Shown here: positions 16,649-27,231 of the stretch, piece by piece
Numbering within the stretch: position 1 is the first letter of the stretch
Layout: every line of letters starts with the position of its first letter
Assembly: GCF_003259615.1 (NCBI RefSeq)
Contig: NZ_QLLR01000004.1
Span: 1-64,000, forward strand
Origin: Pedobacter cryoconitis
GTDB taxonomy: Bacteria; Bacteroidota; Bacteroidia; Sphingobacteriales; Sphingobacteriaceae
Length of the DNA: 64,000 bases
Direction of reading: 5' to 3'
Position numbers and translations under genes: made by a program
Notes under the pieces: model-generated
What the model was told of the DNA's origin: nothing
Seen by the model: only the letters and a program-made list of their open reading frames with translations
Databases searched by the model: none

Positions 16649-18529
16649 ATGAAACCTTCTTTTAAAATGTTCTGGGTAGCCTTATGCTTTCTGGCAATAA
16701 GCTATTCTTCCATGGCCCAGGTAACAGATTCTGCTTATGTCCGTGACAATTACACTAAAATTGAAAGACAAATCCCTATGCGGGATGGCGTTAAGCTATT
16801 TACAGCGATTTATATTCCAAAGAATAAAGATCAAAAGTATCCTTTTATGCTGAACCGTACACCCTATACCAGCAGTCCTTATGGCGAGAACCAATACAAA
16901 ACGACCTTAGGGCCTGACCCTTTATTCCTGAAAGAAGGCTTCATCTTTGTTTACCAGGATGTGCGTGGCAGATGGATGAGTGAAGGTGAATTTGTAGACG
17001 TACGTCCTCAGATTGCCAATAAAAAAAGTAAAAAAGACATAGACGAAAGCTCTGACACCTACGACACCATAGACTGGCTGATTAAAAACGTGCCCAACAA
17101 CAATGGAAAAGCAGGTATTTATGGAATTTCATACCCGGGGTTTTATTCTACAGCTTCTTTACCAGGTGCACACCCTGGCCTGAAAGCAGTTTCACCTCAG
17201 GCTCCGGTTACAGACTGGTTTCACGGGGATGATTTTCACCATAATGGTGCATTTATGCTATCAGATGCGTTTAACTTTTATTCCGTATTTGGAGTTCCAA
17301 GACCAAAACCAATTACGCCAGACAAAGGCCCTAAAAGCTTTAAGTTCCCTATCAAAGACAATTATCGCTTTTTCCTGAGCGTTGGCGCACTTAAAAACGT
17401 GAAGCTGAAATATTTTGGTGATACCATTAAATTCTGGAATGACCTGATGGCTCACGGCACTTATGATTCCTTCTGGAAAGCCATGGACATCCGTCAACAT
17501 CTTACTGACGTAAAACCAGCAGTACTGGTAGTTGGTGGTTTCTTCGATGCTGAAGATGCCTATGGAGCTTTACACACTTACCAGGCTATTGAAAAACAAA
17601 ATCCTAAAGCCAAGAACAGCCTGGTGATGGGCCCATGGTTTCACGGAGGATGGTCAAGAGGAACAGGAGCGAGCTTTGGGGATATACAATTCGGTCAGCA
17701 GACCAGCACTTGGTATCAGCAGAACTTAGAATTCCCTTTCTTTATGCAATATCTTAAAGATAAAAAAGATGCAGACATAGCCGAAGCGACTATCTTCCTG
17801 ACTGGCAGTAACCAATGGAAGAAATTCAGCAGCTGGCCACCTCAAAACACAGAAGAACAAACATTATACTTTCAGGCCAATGGAAAGCTAAGCTTTACTC
17901 CGCCAGCCACAGGAACCAGTTTCGATGAATATGAAAGTGATCCGAATAACCCGGTTCCTTATCAGCAAGGTATACAAGAAAAAAGAACAAGAGAATATAT
18001 GATCGACGATCAGCGTTTTGCAGCCCGCAGACCTGACGTAAAAGTATACCAGACAGCTATTCTAACCGAAGACATCACCCTTACAGGTCCCTTAATGGCT
18101 AAACTTTCGGTTTCTACTACAGGGACTGATGCCGATTACGTAGTTAAACTAATCGACGCTTACCCGGAAGACGAACCAGATCTGGCAATCAATCCAAAAG
18201 GAATTATCATGGGCGGTTATGAAATGCTTGTTCGCGGCGAAGTAATGCGCGGCAAATTCCGCAACAGCTTTGAGCAGCCTGAAGCTTTCGTTCCAGGGCA
18301 AATCACCCAGGTCAACTATGCCCTTCCTGATGTAGGTCATACCTTTAAAAAAGGTCACAGAATTATGATCCAGGTACAAAACTCCTGGTTCCCGTTAGTA
18401 GACAGAAACCCGCAGAAATTCCTGGATATTTACCACGCTGAGGATAAAGACTTCCAAAAAGCAACACACCGTATTTATCATGACAAAGCAAATGCTTCTG
18501 CCTTAACGGTGACCGTATTAAAACCTTAA
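16649..18529 (+). CDS. Secreted CocE/NonD (S15-like) hydrolase, possible alpha-amino acid ester hydrolase
   Basis: 626 residues with a signal peptide (cut near SMAQ-VTD). The alpha/beta-hydrolase nucleophile is S161 in GISYPG, the acid lies in GGFFDAEDAYG (D300 or D303) and the His is H332 in GPWFHGG. The C-terminal jelly-roll domain of the X-Pro dipeptidyl-peptidase type follows (from about residue 420). Related enzymes cleave ester or amide bonds of amino acid derivatives, beta-lactam side chains or X-Pro peptides. The M1 peptidase gene starts 3 bases after the stop, so both form a secreted peptide-degrading operon. Confidence 0.9.
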   Translation: MKPSFKMFWVALCFLAISYSSMAQVTDSAYVRDNYTKIERQIPMRDGVKLFTAIYIPKNKDQKYPFMLNRTPYTSSPYGENQYKTTLGPDPLFLKEGFIFVYQDVRGRWMSEGEFVDVRPQIANKKSKKDIDESSDTYDTIDWLIKNVPNNNGKAGIYGISYPGFYSTASLPGAHPGLKAVSPQAPVTDWFHGDDFHHNGAFMLSDAFNFYSVFGVPRPKPITPDKGPKSFKFPIKDNYRFFLSVGALKNVKLKYFGDTIKFWNDLMAHGTYDSFWKAMDIRQHLTDVKPAVLVVGGFFDAEDAYGALHTYQAIEKQNPKAKNSLVMGPWFHGGWSRGTGASFGDIQFGQQTSTWYQQNLEFPFFMQYLKDKKDADIAEATIFLTGSNQWKKFSSWPPQNTEEQTLYFQANGKLSFTPPATGTSFDEYESDPNNPVPYQQGIQEKRTREYMIDDQRFAARRPDVKVYQTAILTEDITLTGPLMAKLSVSTTGTDADYVVKLIDAYPEDEPDLAINPKGIIMGGYEMLVRGEVMRGKFRNSFEQPEAFVPGQITQVNYALPDVGHTFKKGHRIMIQVQNSWFPLVDRNPQKFLDIYHAEDKDFQKATHRIYHDKANASALTVTVLKP

Positions 18530-18532
18530 TCC

Positions 18533-20194
18533 ATGATGAGAAGATTATTTATCAGTACCCTTATTGTATTCACAGCCCTTTTTCAGGCTAATGCACAGCT
18601 ACTTCAAGGGAAGCACACCTTTTCGCGCGCAGATACATTAAGAGGTATGCTGACTCCACTGCGTACTTGCTATGACATCAATTACTACCACCTTGACGTA
18701 AAAGTGGATATTAATAACAAATCAGTCAGCGGAAGCAATGAATTCAATTTTACGGCGACCACAGATTTCAAACAACTTCAGTTTGATCTGTTCAGTAACC
18801 TGACCATTGAAAAGGTAGTCTATAAAAACCAGGAACTCCCTTTCAAAAGGGAGTTCAATGCAGTTTTCCTGACTTTCCCTTCCACCATTAAAAAGGGGGC
18901 CAAAGACAAATTTGAAGTCTTTTACTCAGGCAATCCTGTCATTGCCAGAAAACCACCCTGGGACGGAGGTTTTATTTTCAGTAAAGATGCAGCCGGAGAT
19001 CCCTGGGTATCTGTAGCCTGTCAGGGTTTCGGTGCCAGCTCATGGTGGCCAACCAAAGAACATCAAAGTGATGAAGTGGATAGTGTGTTAATCAGCATCA
19101 GTGTTCCTAAAGATCTGCAGGAAGTATCAAATGGCCGCCTGCGCAGTATCGTAGATAAACCTGATGGTTACAAACAATACAACTGGTTTGTGGCTAACCC
19201 GATTAACAACTATAACATTACCTTTTACATCGGGAAATATGCCCACTGGACAGACCTTTACAAAGGAGAAGACGGAGATCTTACCTTAGATTACTGGTCG
19301 CTGAAAGCTGACAGTGCCAAAGCAAGACCACACTGGGATGCCGATGTCAAGCCAATGCTCAAAGCATTCGAACACTGGTTTGGCCCTTACCCTTTCTACA
19401 AAGATGGTTACAAACTCGTTCAGGCACCACATCTGGGTATGGAACATCAAAGTGCCGTTGCCTACGGTAACCAGTTTAAAATGGGTTATCTGGGGAATGA
19501 CTTATCCGGTTCCGGCTGGGGCTTAAAGTTTGATTTCATTACTGTACATGAAAGCGGCCACGAGTGGTTCGGGAATAACATCACTGCGAAAGACATTGCT
19601 GATATGTGGATCCATGAAAGTTTCACCAATTATTCAGAAGCACTGATGGTGGAATCCCAATACGGAAAAGAGGCTTCTACGGCTTATGTAGTAGGTATAA
19701 GACAAAAAATTCAGAACGATGTCCCTATTATCGGTACTTACAACGTAAACCATGAGGGCTCTGGCGACATGTATTACAAAGGAGCAAATATGGTGCATAC
19801 CATCCGTCAGCTTATCCAGGATGATGAAAAGTTCCGCCAGATTTTACGTGGCCTGAATAAAACATTCTACCATCAAACTGTTACTACAACACAAATCGAA
19901 AATTACATCAGCAAAGAAAGCGGTCTGAAACTAGCTAAAATATTTGATCAGTATTTGAGAACTACCGATGTACCTGTGCTTAACTACAACATTAAAAACG
20001 GTAAATTAACTTACCGCTGGACAAATGTAGTGGAAGGCTTCGACATGCCTGTAAAAGTATCCCTGGCACCTGGTAATTTTAGTTTTATTTATCCGGATGC
20101 CCATGCCAAAACAATCGCTGTTCAACAGGGTATCAATGAATCCAATTTTAAGGCAGATCCTAATTTTTACATTTTGTTGAAAAAGGATAAATAA
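18533..20194 (+). CDS. Secreted M1-family zinc aminopeptidase
   Basis: 553 residues with a signal peptide (cut near ANAQ-LL). The zinc site is exact: H339-E340-x-x-H343 in VHESGHEWFG and E362 in WIHESF, with the 18-residue gap typical of M1. The exopeptidase motif is the variant GMEHQSA (302-308). The N-terminal beta-saddle precedes it. The enzyme removes N-terminal residues from peptides in the periplasm or outside. ATG ATG offers two starts three bases apart. It is co-transcribed with the CocE-type hydrolase. Confidence 0.92.
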   Translation: MMRRLFISTLIVFTALFQANAQLLQGKHTFSRADTLRGMLTPLRTCYDINYYHLDVKVDINNKSVSGSNEFNFTATTDFKQLQFDLFSNLTIEKVVYKNQELPFKREFNAVFLTFPSTIKKGAKDKFEVFYSGNPVIARKPPWDGGFIFSKDAAGDPWVSVACQGFGASSWWPTKEHQSDEVDSVLISISVPKDLQEVSNGRLRSIVDKPDGYKQYNWFVANPINNYNITFYIGKYAHWTDLYKGEDGDLTLDYWSLKADSAKARPHWDADVKPMLKAFEHWFGPYPFYKDGYKLVQAPHLGMEHQSAVAYGNQFKMGYLGNDLSGSGWGLKFDFITVHESGHEWFGNNITAKDIADMWIHESFTNYSEALMVESQYGKEASTAYVVGIRQKIQNDVPIIGTYNVNHEGSGDMYYKGANMVHTIRQLIQDDEKFRQILRGLNKTFYHQTVTTTQIENYISKESGLKLAKIFDQYLRTTDVPVLNYNIKNGKLTYRWTNVVEGFDMPVKVSLAPGNFSFIYPDAHAKTIAVQQGINESNFKADPNFYILLKKDK

Positions 20195-20253
20195 AATTCA
20201 GAAGTTTATGCAACAAATCAAAATCTTTAACGTCCTATAAAAAACCTAAAGAA

Positions 20254-20979
20254 ATGAAGAAAATAAATAGTTTACTCTTACTGTTGCTGCTCACCATTAG
20301 TACTCACCTTAACGCTGCCTCTCCTATCCGGATTAATAAATCTTTCGGTGAAGAAGAAAGGTCTGTCGGAAGTTTTAGAGGAGTGGCTACAGGCGGCCCC
20401 CTGACTGTAAAGATCACGATGGGCAATAAAGAATCCCTGCGTCTTGAAGGCGATCAGGAAGCCATTAGTGAATTAACTACTGAAGTGATTTCAGGTATCC
20501 TGACGATCAAACCAAAGACTAAATGGAACATCTGGTCAAGAAAGTATAACAGTGCCCATATAACTGTATACATTACAGCAAAAAAGATCAGCTCCCTAAC
20601 CATGAGCGGATCAGGTAATATGGAAGTTGAAAACGCCATCAATTCTTCCGAACTGGTGACTACCCTTAGTGGCTCAGGAGGTATTACTGCCACTGCCAAC
20701 GTAAAATCATTTACAGGCACAATCAGTGGTTCAGGCTCCATCAAACTAAGTGGTAAAGCAGACAACTCAAACCTGACCCTGAGTGGCTCAGGAGGCTTTA
20801 AAGGCAGAGATTTTGCTGTAAACGACTTATCTGCTCAAATCAGCGGGTCAGCTAATATTTACATCACAGTCAATAAAAACATTGAAGCAGTGATCAGCGG
20901 CTCCGGCAGCATCCGTTATTCAGGAAACGCAGCAGTTAAGAAAACTGTCATTGGCTCCGGAAGCATAAGAAAAGAATAA
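20254..20979 (+). CDS. Head-GIN domain (DUF2807) secreted protein
   Basis: 241 residues with a signal peptide (cut near NAA-SP). The mature part starts with the RSVGSFRGVATGG head motif and then repeats short beta-helix turns rich in SGSG (for example MSGSGNMEV, LSGSGGI, ISGSGSIKLSG). This is the DUF2807 auto-transporter-adhesin-head-like fold common in Bacteroidota. Its function is unknown, and it stands alone 60 bases after the M1 gene. The repeated Ser-Gly turns explain the local DNA repetitiveness. Confidence 0.88.
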   Translation: MKKINSLLLLLLLTISTHLNAASPIRINKSFGEEERSVGSFRGVATGGPLTVKITMGNKESLRLEGDQEAISELTTEVISGILTIKPKTKWNIWSRKYNSAHITVYITAKKISSLTMSGSGNMEVENAINSSELVTTLSGSGGITATANVKSFTGTISGSGSIKLSGKADNSNLTLSGSGGFKGRDFAVNDLSAQISGSANIYITVNKNIEAVISGSGSIRYSGNAAVKKTVIGSGSIRKE

Positions 20980-21003
20980 CAATTATTAACTCCCTATAAA
21001 AGA

Positions 21004-21036
21004 AAGGCCCCGTATTTAAGGTAAATACGGGGCCTT
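21004..21036 (+). terminator. Strong hairpin after the head-GIN gene
   Basis: A 15-bp perfect stem (AAGGCCCCGTATTTA with TAAATACGGGGCCTT) closes a 3-nt loop. Only short T-stretches follow, so termination on the plus strand is likely but the U-tract is weak. Confidence 0.7.
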
Positions 21037-21060
21037 CTGCTATTTTACCTTTTTAAAGGC

Positions 21061-21087
21061 AAAAAAACACCGCTACAATAGCGGTGT
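21061..21087 (-). terminator. Terminator for the minus-strand outer membrane protein gene
   Basis: ACACCGCTA pairs with TAGCGGTGT around a 3-nt loop, followed on the minus strand by seven T. Confidence 0.75.
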
Positions 21088-21222
21088 CAATGATAATCTA
21101 ATATTTTTCATAGGTATATGAATTTCTTGCAAAATCCACTATAACTATCAATATAATATCCGGTTTCTGTTATTTTTTCGTTAAAAAATAAAACATGCCC
21201 GCTAACGCTTTAATAACTCAAT

Positions 21223-22113
21223 TTAAAATTGGTACCCCAAAGCCCAGAAATTCTGTACATAGTTAATCTTCTGACTCGCTTTATCTAAATCGTCTCTTCC
21301 CGTAGTATGCACAGTTTTCAGGTTAGTTGCCCCAACCTTCGTTGTATTCTGAATATATAACCCTCTGGTCACATAAAACTTCAGACCAATCTTAGCTGAG
21401 AAACCATAACCAGCAACATTCCAGTGATTATTTCTTCCCTGCTCGAACAAACGTACATCCGATCTCGGTACCATCATACCACCACCAAGACCAGTCTCTA
21501 AAGTTAACGAAGTCTGTCTGGAAGGTGCAACCCAAATATCATCGTAACGCTCAATCTCAATATTCGCATAATTGAATCCATCGGTATGCTCATAAGTCAG
21601 CATTTTACTCGTTACATCAATCATCTGTCCATTATAAGTTCCTGCAAGCGGCCCCGTAGGCACACCAGGATCAGAAATAGTCTCCCCGATCACACCAGTA
21701 ATGGCTACTCTCTGCGGAATATCCATCACATATTTCATGTGATCCCAACCAATTGAAATACTATAATTATCTGAAATAAAATATCCCACACGAAGATTAT
21801 ACTGAGGCTCAGAAACCTTTGCAGGATTTAAATAGTTCCACTTTAGCGGAGACTGCCTGTCATGAGCAACTACATCCTTCAATGTAAAATCATAATTAGG
21901 TCCCGTAAAGTTAATATCACTCTTTCCATACCACGAATGGTTATATCCCCAATGCACATAGAAATCCCCTTTTCTGGAGAAATTCCTTTTGATCTCATTA
22001 GAAAATATACTCTTTCCAATCTTTACCGGATTATCCGTTGTATTTGTAACTTCTTGCGCCTTCGTTCTTTTACCAAAAACCAGGAACAACAATAATAAGT
22101 AGCTTTTTTTCAC
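21223..22113 (-). CDS. Predicted outer membrane beta-barrel protein, family not recognised
   Basis: From a GTG at 22113 the product has about 296 residues and a signal peptide (KKSYLLLLFLVFG, cut near TKAQ-E). The frame stays open to an ATG at 22179, but that codon lies in the sucB terminator and gives a Cys-rich non-signal leader, so the GTG is preferred. The body has alternating aromatic/polar strands (YNLRVGYFISDNYSISIGWDH, in part; TSLTLETGLGGG) and ends in an aromatic residue after FWALGYQ, as outer membrane barrels do. Bases 21088-21222 hold no gene. Confidence 0.7.
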   Translation of the reverse strand: MKKSYLLLLFLVFGKRTKAQEVTNTTDNPVKIGKSIFSNEIKRNFSRKGDFYVHWGYNHSWYGKSDINFTGPNYDFTLKDVVAHDRQSPLKWNYLNPAKVSEPQYNLRVGYFISDNYSISIGWDHMKYVMDIPQRVAITGVIGETISDPGVPTGPLAGTYNGQMIDVTSKMLTYEHTDGFNYANIEIERYDDIWVAPSRQTSLTLETGLGGGMMVPRSDVRLFEQGRNNHWNVAGYGFSAKIGLKFYVTRGLYIQNTTKVGATNLKTVHTTGRDDLDKASQKINYVQNFWALGYQF

Positions 22114-22178
22114 AACGTAAAAGTACAGAAATCCTGTCAAAAACGAATTACAGCAAAACAAATGACATGAACAAAACA

Positions 22179-22214
22179 AAAAAATCCTGCTGTAACGAAA
22201 CAGCAGGATTTTTT
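22179..22214 (-). terminator. Terminator of the sucA-sucB operon
   Basis: A 15-bp perfect stem (AAAAAATCCTGCTGT with ACAGCAGGATTTTTT) closes a 6-nt loop, 19 bases after the sucB stop. Confidence 0.85.
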
Positions 22215-22232
22215 AAATATATGAAGCAGTAA

Positions 22233-23465
22233 TTATATCCCTAACAACAAACGTGCAGGATCTTCTAACAACTGTTTTACTCTCACTAAGAAGCCAACCG
22301 ACTCTCTGCCATCAATGATTCTGTGATCATAAGATAAAGCAAGATACATCATCGGGCGAACCACAACTTCACCTTTCTCTGCAATCGGGCGCTCAATAAT
22401 ATTGTGCATTCCTAAAATCGCAGACTGAGGTGCATTGATAATTGGCGTAGACATCATTGAACCAAATACACCACCGTTAGTGATTGTAAATGTTCCACCA
22501 GTCATTTCTTCCAAAGTCAATTTGCTATCACGTGCTTTAGTAGCCAGCTCAATCACAGACTTTTCAATCTGGGCAAGTGTCATACTTTCCGCATTTCTAA
22601 TGATAGGAACAACCAATCCTTTAGGCGCAGAAACAGCAATAGAAATATCTACGAAGTCATTGTAAACCACAGACTCTCCGTCAATACGTGCATTAACAGC
22701 AGGGAAATCTTTCATCGCCTCACAAACAGCTTTCGTGAAGAAACTCATAAAACCTAAACCAACACCATATTTTTCTTTGAACTGATCTTTATACTTTCCG
22801 CGAAGATCCATGATCGGTTTCATGTTTACTTCGTTAAAAGTAGTTAACATGGCCGTTTCATTCTTCACTGCCACTAAACGTTTTGCAACAGTTTTGCGCA
22901 ATGGAGACATTTTCTCTTTACGTTCATTTCTTGAACCCGCAACAGGAGCAGCTACAGCTGGTGCAGCTTTTTCAGGAGCTTTAGCCGCTGGTGCAGCCGC
23001 TTTCTCCGCCTTAAGCGCATCATCCTTAGTAATTCTGCCATCAACACCAGAGCCTTTAACAGCCGCTGCGTCAACACCTTTTTCTGCAAGAATTTTACCC
23101 GCTGCCGGTGAAGGCGTACCAGTTGCATAACTCTCGCCATTTCTTTCCGCTACCGGAGCAGCAGGCTGCGCATTATTTACAACTGCTTTTTCTTCAGCAG
23201 CTGGTGCTGCCGCTTTTGCCGGAGCAGCTCCACTAGTTTCGATAGAACAAACTACAGCACCTATAGCCAGCGTATCGCCTTCGGCCGCCACTATTTTCAA
23301 AGTTCCGGCTTGCTCAGCAGTTAATTCAAAAGTTGCTTTATCAGACTCTAACTCGGCGATTACTTCATCCATTTCTACGGCATCACCATCATTCTTCACC
23401 CAACGGGATAAAACAACTTCGGTAATTGATTCGCCTACTGGCGGAACTTTTATTTCTAGACTCAT
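22233..23465 (-). CDS. sucB: Dihydrolipoyllysine succinyltransferase, E2 of 2-oxoglutarate dehydrogenase
   Basis: 410 residues. The lipoyl domain (1-77) has its lipoyl Lys K43 in [11 protein letters not shown]. An Ala/Pro-rich linker, a peripheral subunit-binding domain (around 115-153, with ASPAAG-like and VDGRITKDD motifs), a second Ala/Pro linker and the catalytic domain follow; H381 and D385 lie in SYDHRIIDG. It passes the succinyl group from E1 to CoA in the citric acid cycle. The gene follows sucA by 20 bases in one operon. Confidence 0.96.
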   Translation of the reverse strand: MSLEIKVPPVGESITEVVLSRWVKNDGDAVEMDEVIAELESDKATFELTAEQAGTLKIVAAEGDTLAIGAVVCSIETSGAAPAKAAAPAAEEKAVVNNAQPAAPVAERNGESYATGTPSPAAGKILAEKGVDAAAVKGSGVDGRITKDDALKAEKAAAPAAKAPEKAAPAVAAPVAGSRNERKEKMSPLRKTVAKRLVAVKNETAMLTTFNEVNMKPIMDLRGKYKDQFKEKYGVGLGFMSFFTKAVCEAMKDFPAVNARIDGESVVYNDFVDISIAVSAPKGLVVPIIRNAESMTLAQIEKSVIELATKARDSKLTLEEMTGGTFTITNGGVFGSMMSTPIINAPQSAILGMHNIIERPIAEKGEVVVRPMMYLALSYDHRIIDGRESVGFLVRVKQLLEDPARLLLGI

Positions 23466-23485
23466 AATTGATGTATTATATTTTC

Positions 23486-26281
23486 CTAATCTACGTTATA
23501 TGCTTTACTCACTGATTTCTTAGCAATTTTATGATCCACCTCAGTTACAGGTGCTGCAAAAGATTTTGCCAGGATATAAGCTTGCTCATCCGCATGCTGT
23601 TTCGCAAATCCAGTTGCAGTACTGCTGCTTTCTTTTCTTGAAATCACTTCAATATCACTGAATACTGTCTTTCTTGTTTTACGCAACAAATAAGGCCATG
23701 CACCCATATTTTCAGGCTCTTCCTGAACCCATATCGCTTCTTTCGCATTTTTATAACCTTTATAAACTGCTTCCATTTGTTTCAATGGCGTAGGATATAA
23801 CTGCTCAACACGAACAATAGCAACATTTTTGATCTCTTCTTTCTGTTGTTTCTCTAACAATTCGTAGTAAATTTTACCACTGCAGAACAACACCCTGTCT
23901 ACCTCATTAGCCTTCACGTTTGCATCATTGATCACTTCCTGGAATTTACCATCAGTAAATTCAGATAGTTTTGAAACACATAACGGATGACGCAATAAGC
24001 TTTTAGGAGTGAAAACGATCAATGGCTTTCTGAAATCACGTTTAAACTGACGACGGATAGCGTGGAAGAAGTTAGCAGGTGTAGTACAATTGGTTACCTG
24101 CATATTGTAATCCGCACAAAGTTCCATAAAACGCTCAATCCTTGCAGAAGAGTGCTCAGGTCCCTGTCCTTCATAACCATGAGGCAATAACATCACTAAT
24201 CCGTTTTCACGCTGCCATTTTGTTTCCGCACTTGCGATATACTGATCCACAACAATTTGCGCCCCATTGAAAAAATCGCCAAACTGTGCTTCCCAAATGG
24301 TTAACGCATTCGGATTTGCCATTGCATAACCATATTCAAAACCTAAAACACCATACTCTGATAAATGTGAATTGTAAATATCAAATGGAGCCTGCTGATC
24401 AGAAAGGTTGCTTAAAGGGATATATTCCTCTTCAGAATCTTCTAAAGTTAAAACAGCATGACGGTGTGAGAACGTACCACGCTCCACATCCTGTCCGCTT
24501 AAACGAACTCTCTTGCCTTCAGTAAGCAAAGTTGCATAAGCTAATTGCTCACCCATTGCCCAGTCAAAAACATGACTTGAAGTAGCCATTTTATTACGCT
24601 CAGCAAATAGTTTCTCAATTTTCTTGAAGAACTTCTTATCTGAAGGTAAAGTGCTGATTCTTTTTGCAATCTCTAATAAAGTAGTCTTTTTAACAGACGT
24701 ATCCGGAGAAGTAACGAAATCTTCTGCACTGGCAATTCTCATGTCTGACCATGCACCAGCAAACTTCACCCCTTTATAAGTAGAAGTAACTTCTTTAGCT
24801 TCATTTAACCGCTCCTGTAAAATACCACGGAATTCAACTTCCATTTCTTTTGCCAGGCTGGCTTCCAGTTTACCTTCACCAATCAGTTGTTTGATATAAA
24901 TATCTCTTGGATTAGCATGCTGCTCGATGCTTTTGTATAATAAAGGCTGGGTGAACTTAGGCTCATCCGCTTCATTATGACCGAACCTGCGGTAACACAG
25001 AATATCGATGAAAACATCATTTTTATATTTCTGACGGTATTCCATTGCCAGGTTAATCGCATAAACCAAAGCTTCCACATCATCCCCATTTACATGGAAA
25101 ACAGGTGAAAGCGTTACTTTAGCAATATCTGTACAATAGGTACTGGTACGGCCGTCTTTATAATTTGTAGTAAAACCAATCTGATTGTTAATTACCAGGT
25201 GAATTGTACCACCGGTTTTATAACCATCCAGACCAGCCATTTGAATAACTTCGTAAACGATACCCTGTCCGGCAACTGAAGCGTCACCATGAATAAGGAT
25301 AGGCGCAATACGTGAATCATCACCACCGTATTTGAAATCGATTTTAGAACGTGTCATTCCTTCAACCACACCATTTACTGTTTCCAGGTGAGACGGGTTA
25401 GGACATAAACTTAAATGGACGTTTTTTCCGTCATTCGTAGTTACATCCGTAGAATAACCAAGGTGGTACTTTACATCACCTCCAAAAGGAGACTCCGCGC
25501 TGTAACCTTTACCTTCAAATTCAGCAAAGATATCTTTGTAAGTTTTTTGCATGATATTGGCAAGAACGTTCAAACGCCCTCTGTGTGCCATACCAATTAC
25601 AAACTCTTCAATCCCCATTGCAGAACCTTTTTCAATAACTGAATCCAGTGCAGGAATTAAAGCCTCAGCTCCTTCTAAAGAGAATCTCTTCTGACCAAGA
25701 AATTTAGTGCCCAGGAAGTTTTCAAAGCTTACTGCTTCATTTAACTTTTTAAGGATTCTTCTTTTCTCTTCAATTGAAAAATTCGGGGTGTTTTGAACAC
25801 TCTCCATCTTATTTTCAATCCAGCCTAATACTTCAGGTGTACGGACGAATTTATATTCGGCACCAATAGACCTGCAGTAAGTTCTTTTCAGGAAGGTTAC
25901 AATATCGCTTAGTTTGGCCGCACCAATACCAAGTTCTACGCTCGAGTTGAAAATTGTGTCCAGGTCAGTCTGACTCAAACCAAAGTTTTCAATATCAAGT
26001 GTTGGTAAATGATGCCGTCTTTCTCTTACCGGGTTTGTTTGGGTAAACAAATGACCGCGCTGGCGATAACCATTGATCAGATTTAAGACACTCACTTCTT
26101 TTAAAAAATGTTCGGGAGTTGCTTCACCGGCTACGCCAGCATCCGCTCCTCTTCCAAAATCAAACCCTTCAAAAAACTTTTGCCAGCCGAATTCAACCGC
26201 ATTAGGATCTTCTTTATAAGCTTGATAAATAGAATCGATGTATTCGGCATTTGCGCCGTTGAGATAAGATAAATTATCCAT
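23486..26281 (-). CDS. sucA: 2-oxoglutarate dehydrogenase E1 component
   Basis: 931 residues, usual for E1o. Thiamine diphosphate and active-site motifs seen are [56 protein letters not shown] and, in the C-terminal half, [17 protein letters not shown]. The N-terminus [25 protein letters not shown] (in parts) is the E2/E3-binding tail of E1o. It decarboxylates 2-oxoglutarate and succinylates the E2 lipoyl group. First gene of the operon with sucB; a TAATTTTG box lies 26-33 bases before the ATG. Confidence 0.97.
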   Translation of the reverse strand: MDNLSYLNGANAEYIDSIYQAYKEDPNAVEFGWQKFFEGFDFGRGADAGVAGEATPEHFLKEVSVLNLINGYRQRGHLFTQTNPVRERRHHLPTLDIENFGLSQTDLDTIFNSSVELGIGAAKLSDIVTFLKRTYCRSIGAEYKFVRTPEVLGWIENKMESVQNTPNFSIEEKRRILKKLNEAVSFENFLGTKFLGQKRFSLEGAEALIPALDSVIEKGSAMGIEEFVIGMAHRGRLNVLANIMQKTYKDIFAEFEGKGYSAESPFGGDVKYHLGYSTDVTTNDGKNVHLSLCPNPSHLETVNGVVEGMTRSKIDFKYGGDDSRIAPILIHGDASVAGQGIVYEVIQMAGLDGYKTGGTIHLVINNQIGFTTNYKDGRTSTYCTDIAKVTLSPVFHVNGDDVEALVYAINLAMEYRQKYKNDVFIDILCYRRFGHNEADEPKFTQPLLYKSIEQHANPRDIYIKQLIGEGKLEASLAKEMEVEFRGILQERLNEAKEVTSTYKGVKFAGAWSDMRIASAEDFVTSPDTSVKKTTLLEIAKRISTLPSDKKFFKKIEKLFAERNKMATSSHVFDWAMGEQLAYATLLTEGKRVRLSGQDVERGTFSHRHAVLTLEDSEEEYIPLSNLSDQQAPFDIYNSHLSEYGVLGFEYGYAMANPNALTIWEAQFGDFFNGAQIVVDQYIASAETKWQRENGLVMLLPHGYEGQGPEHSSARIERFMELCADYNMQVTNCTTPANFFHAIRRQFKRDFRKPLIVFTPKSLLRHPLCVSKLSEFTDGKFQEVINDANVKANEVDRVLFCSGKIYYELLEKQQKEEIKNVAIVRVEQLYPTPLKQMEAVYKGYKNAKEAIWVQEEPENMGAWPYLLRKTRKTVFSDIEVISRKESSSTATGFAKQHADEQAYILAKSFAAPVTEVDHKIAKKSVSKAYNVD

Positions 26282-26306
26282 TGTTTAAGAATTGGTATAA
26301 GTATGG

Positions 26307-26314
26307 CAAAATTA
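26307..26314 (-). promoter_or_regulatory. Candidate -7 box of the sucAB promoter
   Basis: Read on the minus strand, TAATTTTG matches TAnnTTTG and lies 26 bases before the sucA ATG. A T-rich TGTTTT stretch about 20 bases upstream is a poor -33 match. Confidence 0.35.
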
Positions 26315-26335
26315 GGATTTTACCTTTAAAAACAG

Positions 26336-27214
26336 CTATAAATCATCAAGAAATTCTACGATTTCACAAACCTTTTTAAGTGGTGTCAGCCGATCGTCAA
26401 GAAGTATGTCAAATTCAGAGATTAAACTACCCGCAACCAGCAGAGGCACATCCATATGGTCCAACACCTTAGTCAATATTTTGTTGATGTCTTTTCCAAG
26501 ATTCAAGGAAGTAAGGACAATAAAAGCGTAATCAGGTTTATAATGTAAAATTACTTTTTTCAGATCACTATATGGGATTTCCTGTCCGAGGTACAGCGTA
26601 TCCATCCCGCATCGTTTGAGTAAATAGCGGGCAAACAGTAAACCTGTTTCGTGCATTTCGGCTTCCGGGAGAAATAAAAGAAACCTTTTAGCATCTTTTC
26701 TCTCCGGCTTGACCAGCTTATCAATCTCTACAATCATCCTGTCTCTGATCAGATTGGAAGCAAAATGTTCATGTGAGGGATCTATAGCACCAGTCTGCCA
26801 TAACATTCCTACCTTCTTCATAAAGGGGAAAAGTACAAGATCCATGGTATTGACAAGTCCTAATTCCTCAATGCAACCAGAAAGAATTTCAGCAAAGGCA
26901 ATTTCGTCATATTTTAAAGTGGCATCAGAAAGATGCAACACTTGTACTGTATCATTGTTATAATCTGCTTGTAACTGCATCACAAGGTCATTGATCTGAA
27001 CCTTATCCATTTTTGCAATGCGGCTTATCTTGTAGCCTTTTTCATTCAAAGTCACAATATTAAGCAGATGTTTCAGGTCTTCCTCCTCGTAATATCTGAT
27101 ATTCGTAGCAGTTCTTTTTGGGGGCACCAGGTTATATCTGGCCTCCCATGCCCTGATTGTATGTGCTTTTATGCCTATTAAGCTTTCTATATCACTGATT
27201 GAGAATCTTTTCAC
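26336..27214 (-). CDS. CarH/LitR-type MerR regulator with B12-binding domain (probable light sensor)
   Basis: 292 residues. The MerR winged HTH covers residues 1-70 (IKAHTIRAWEARYNLVPP). A four-helix cap carries W139-x9-E149-H150 (LWQTGAIDPSHEH), the adenosylcobalamin contact motif of CarH. The Rossmann B12 domain has E186-x-H188-x-x-G191 (EAEMHETG), with H188 the likely cobalt ligand. In known CarH proteins light breaks the Co-C bond and releases DNA. The residue after W139 is Gln, where T. thermophilus CarH has the His that binds cobalt in the light state. The start is GTG, forced by an in-frame TAA directly before it. It is flanked by photolyase-family genes. Confidence 0.9.
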   Translation of the reverse strand: MKRFSISDIESLIGIKAHTIRAWEARYNLVPPKRTATNIRYYEEEDLKHLLNIVTLNEKGYKISRIAKMDKVQINDLVMQLQADYNNDTVQVLHLSDATLKYDEIAFAEILSGCIEELGLVNTMDLVLFPFMKKVGMLWQTGAIDPSHEHFASNLIRDRMIVEIDKLVKPERKDAKRFLLFLPEAEMHETGLLFARYLLKRCGMDTLYLGQEIPYSDLKKVILHYKPDYAFIVLTSLNLGKDINKILTKVLDHMDVPLLVAGSLISEFDILLDDRLTPLKKVCEIVEFLDDL

Positions 27215-27231
27215 TTATATGTGATAACGTT

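Noticed and set aside
20254..20979. SGSG-rich repeats of the head-GIN gene as a separate repeat element
   Set aside because: They are explained by the beta-helix turns of the DUF2807 fold.
22114..22179. ATG at 22179 as start of the outer membrane protein
   Set aside because: It falls in the sucB terminator stem and gives a Cys-rich leader before the evident signal peptide.
22810..23130. Ala-rich plus-strand frame opposite sucB
   Set aside because: It mirrors the Ala/Pro linkers of the E2 protein and has no start context or family features.
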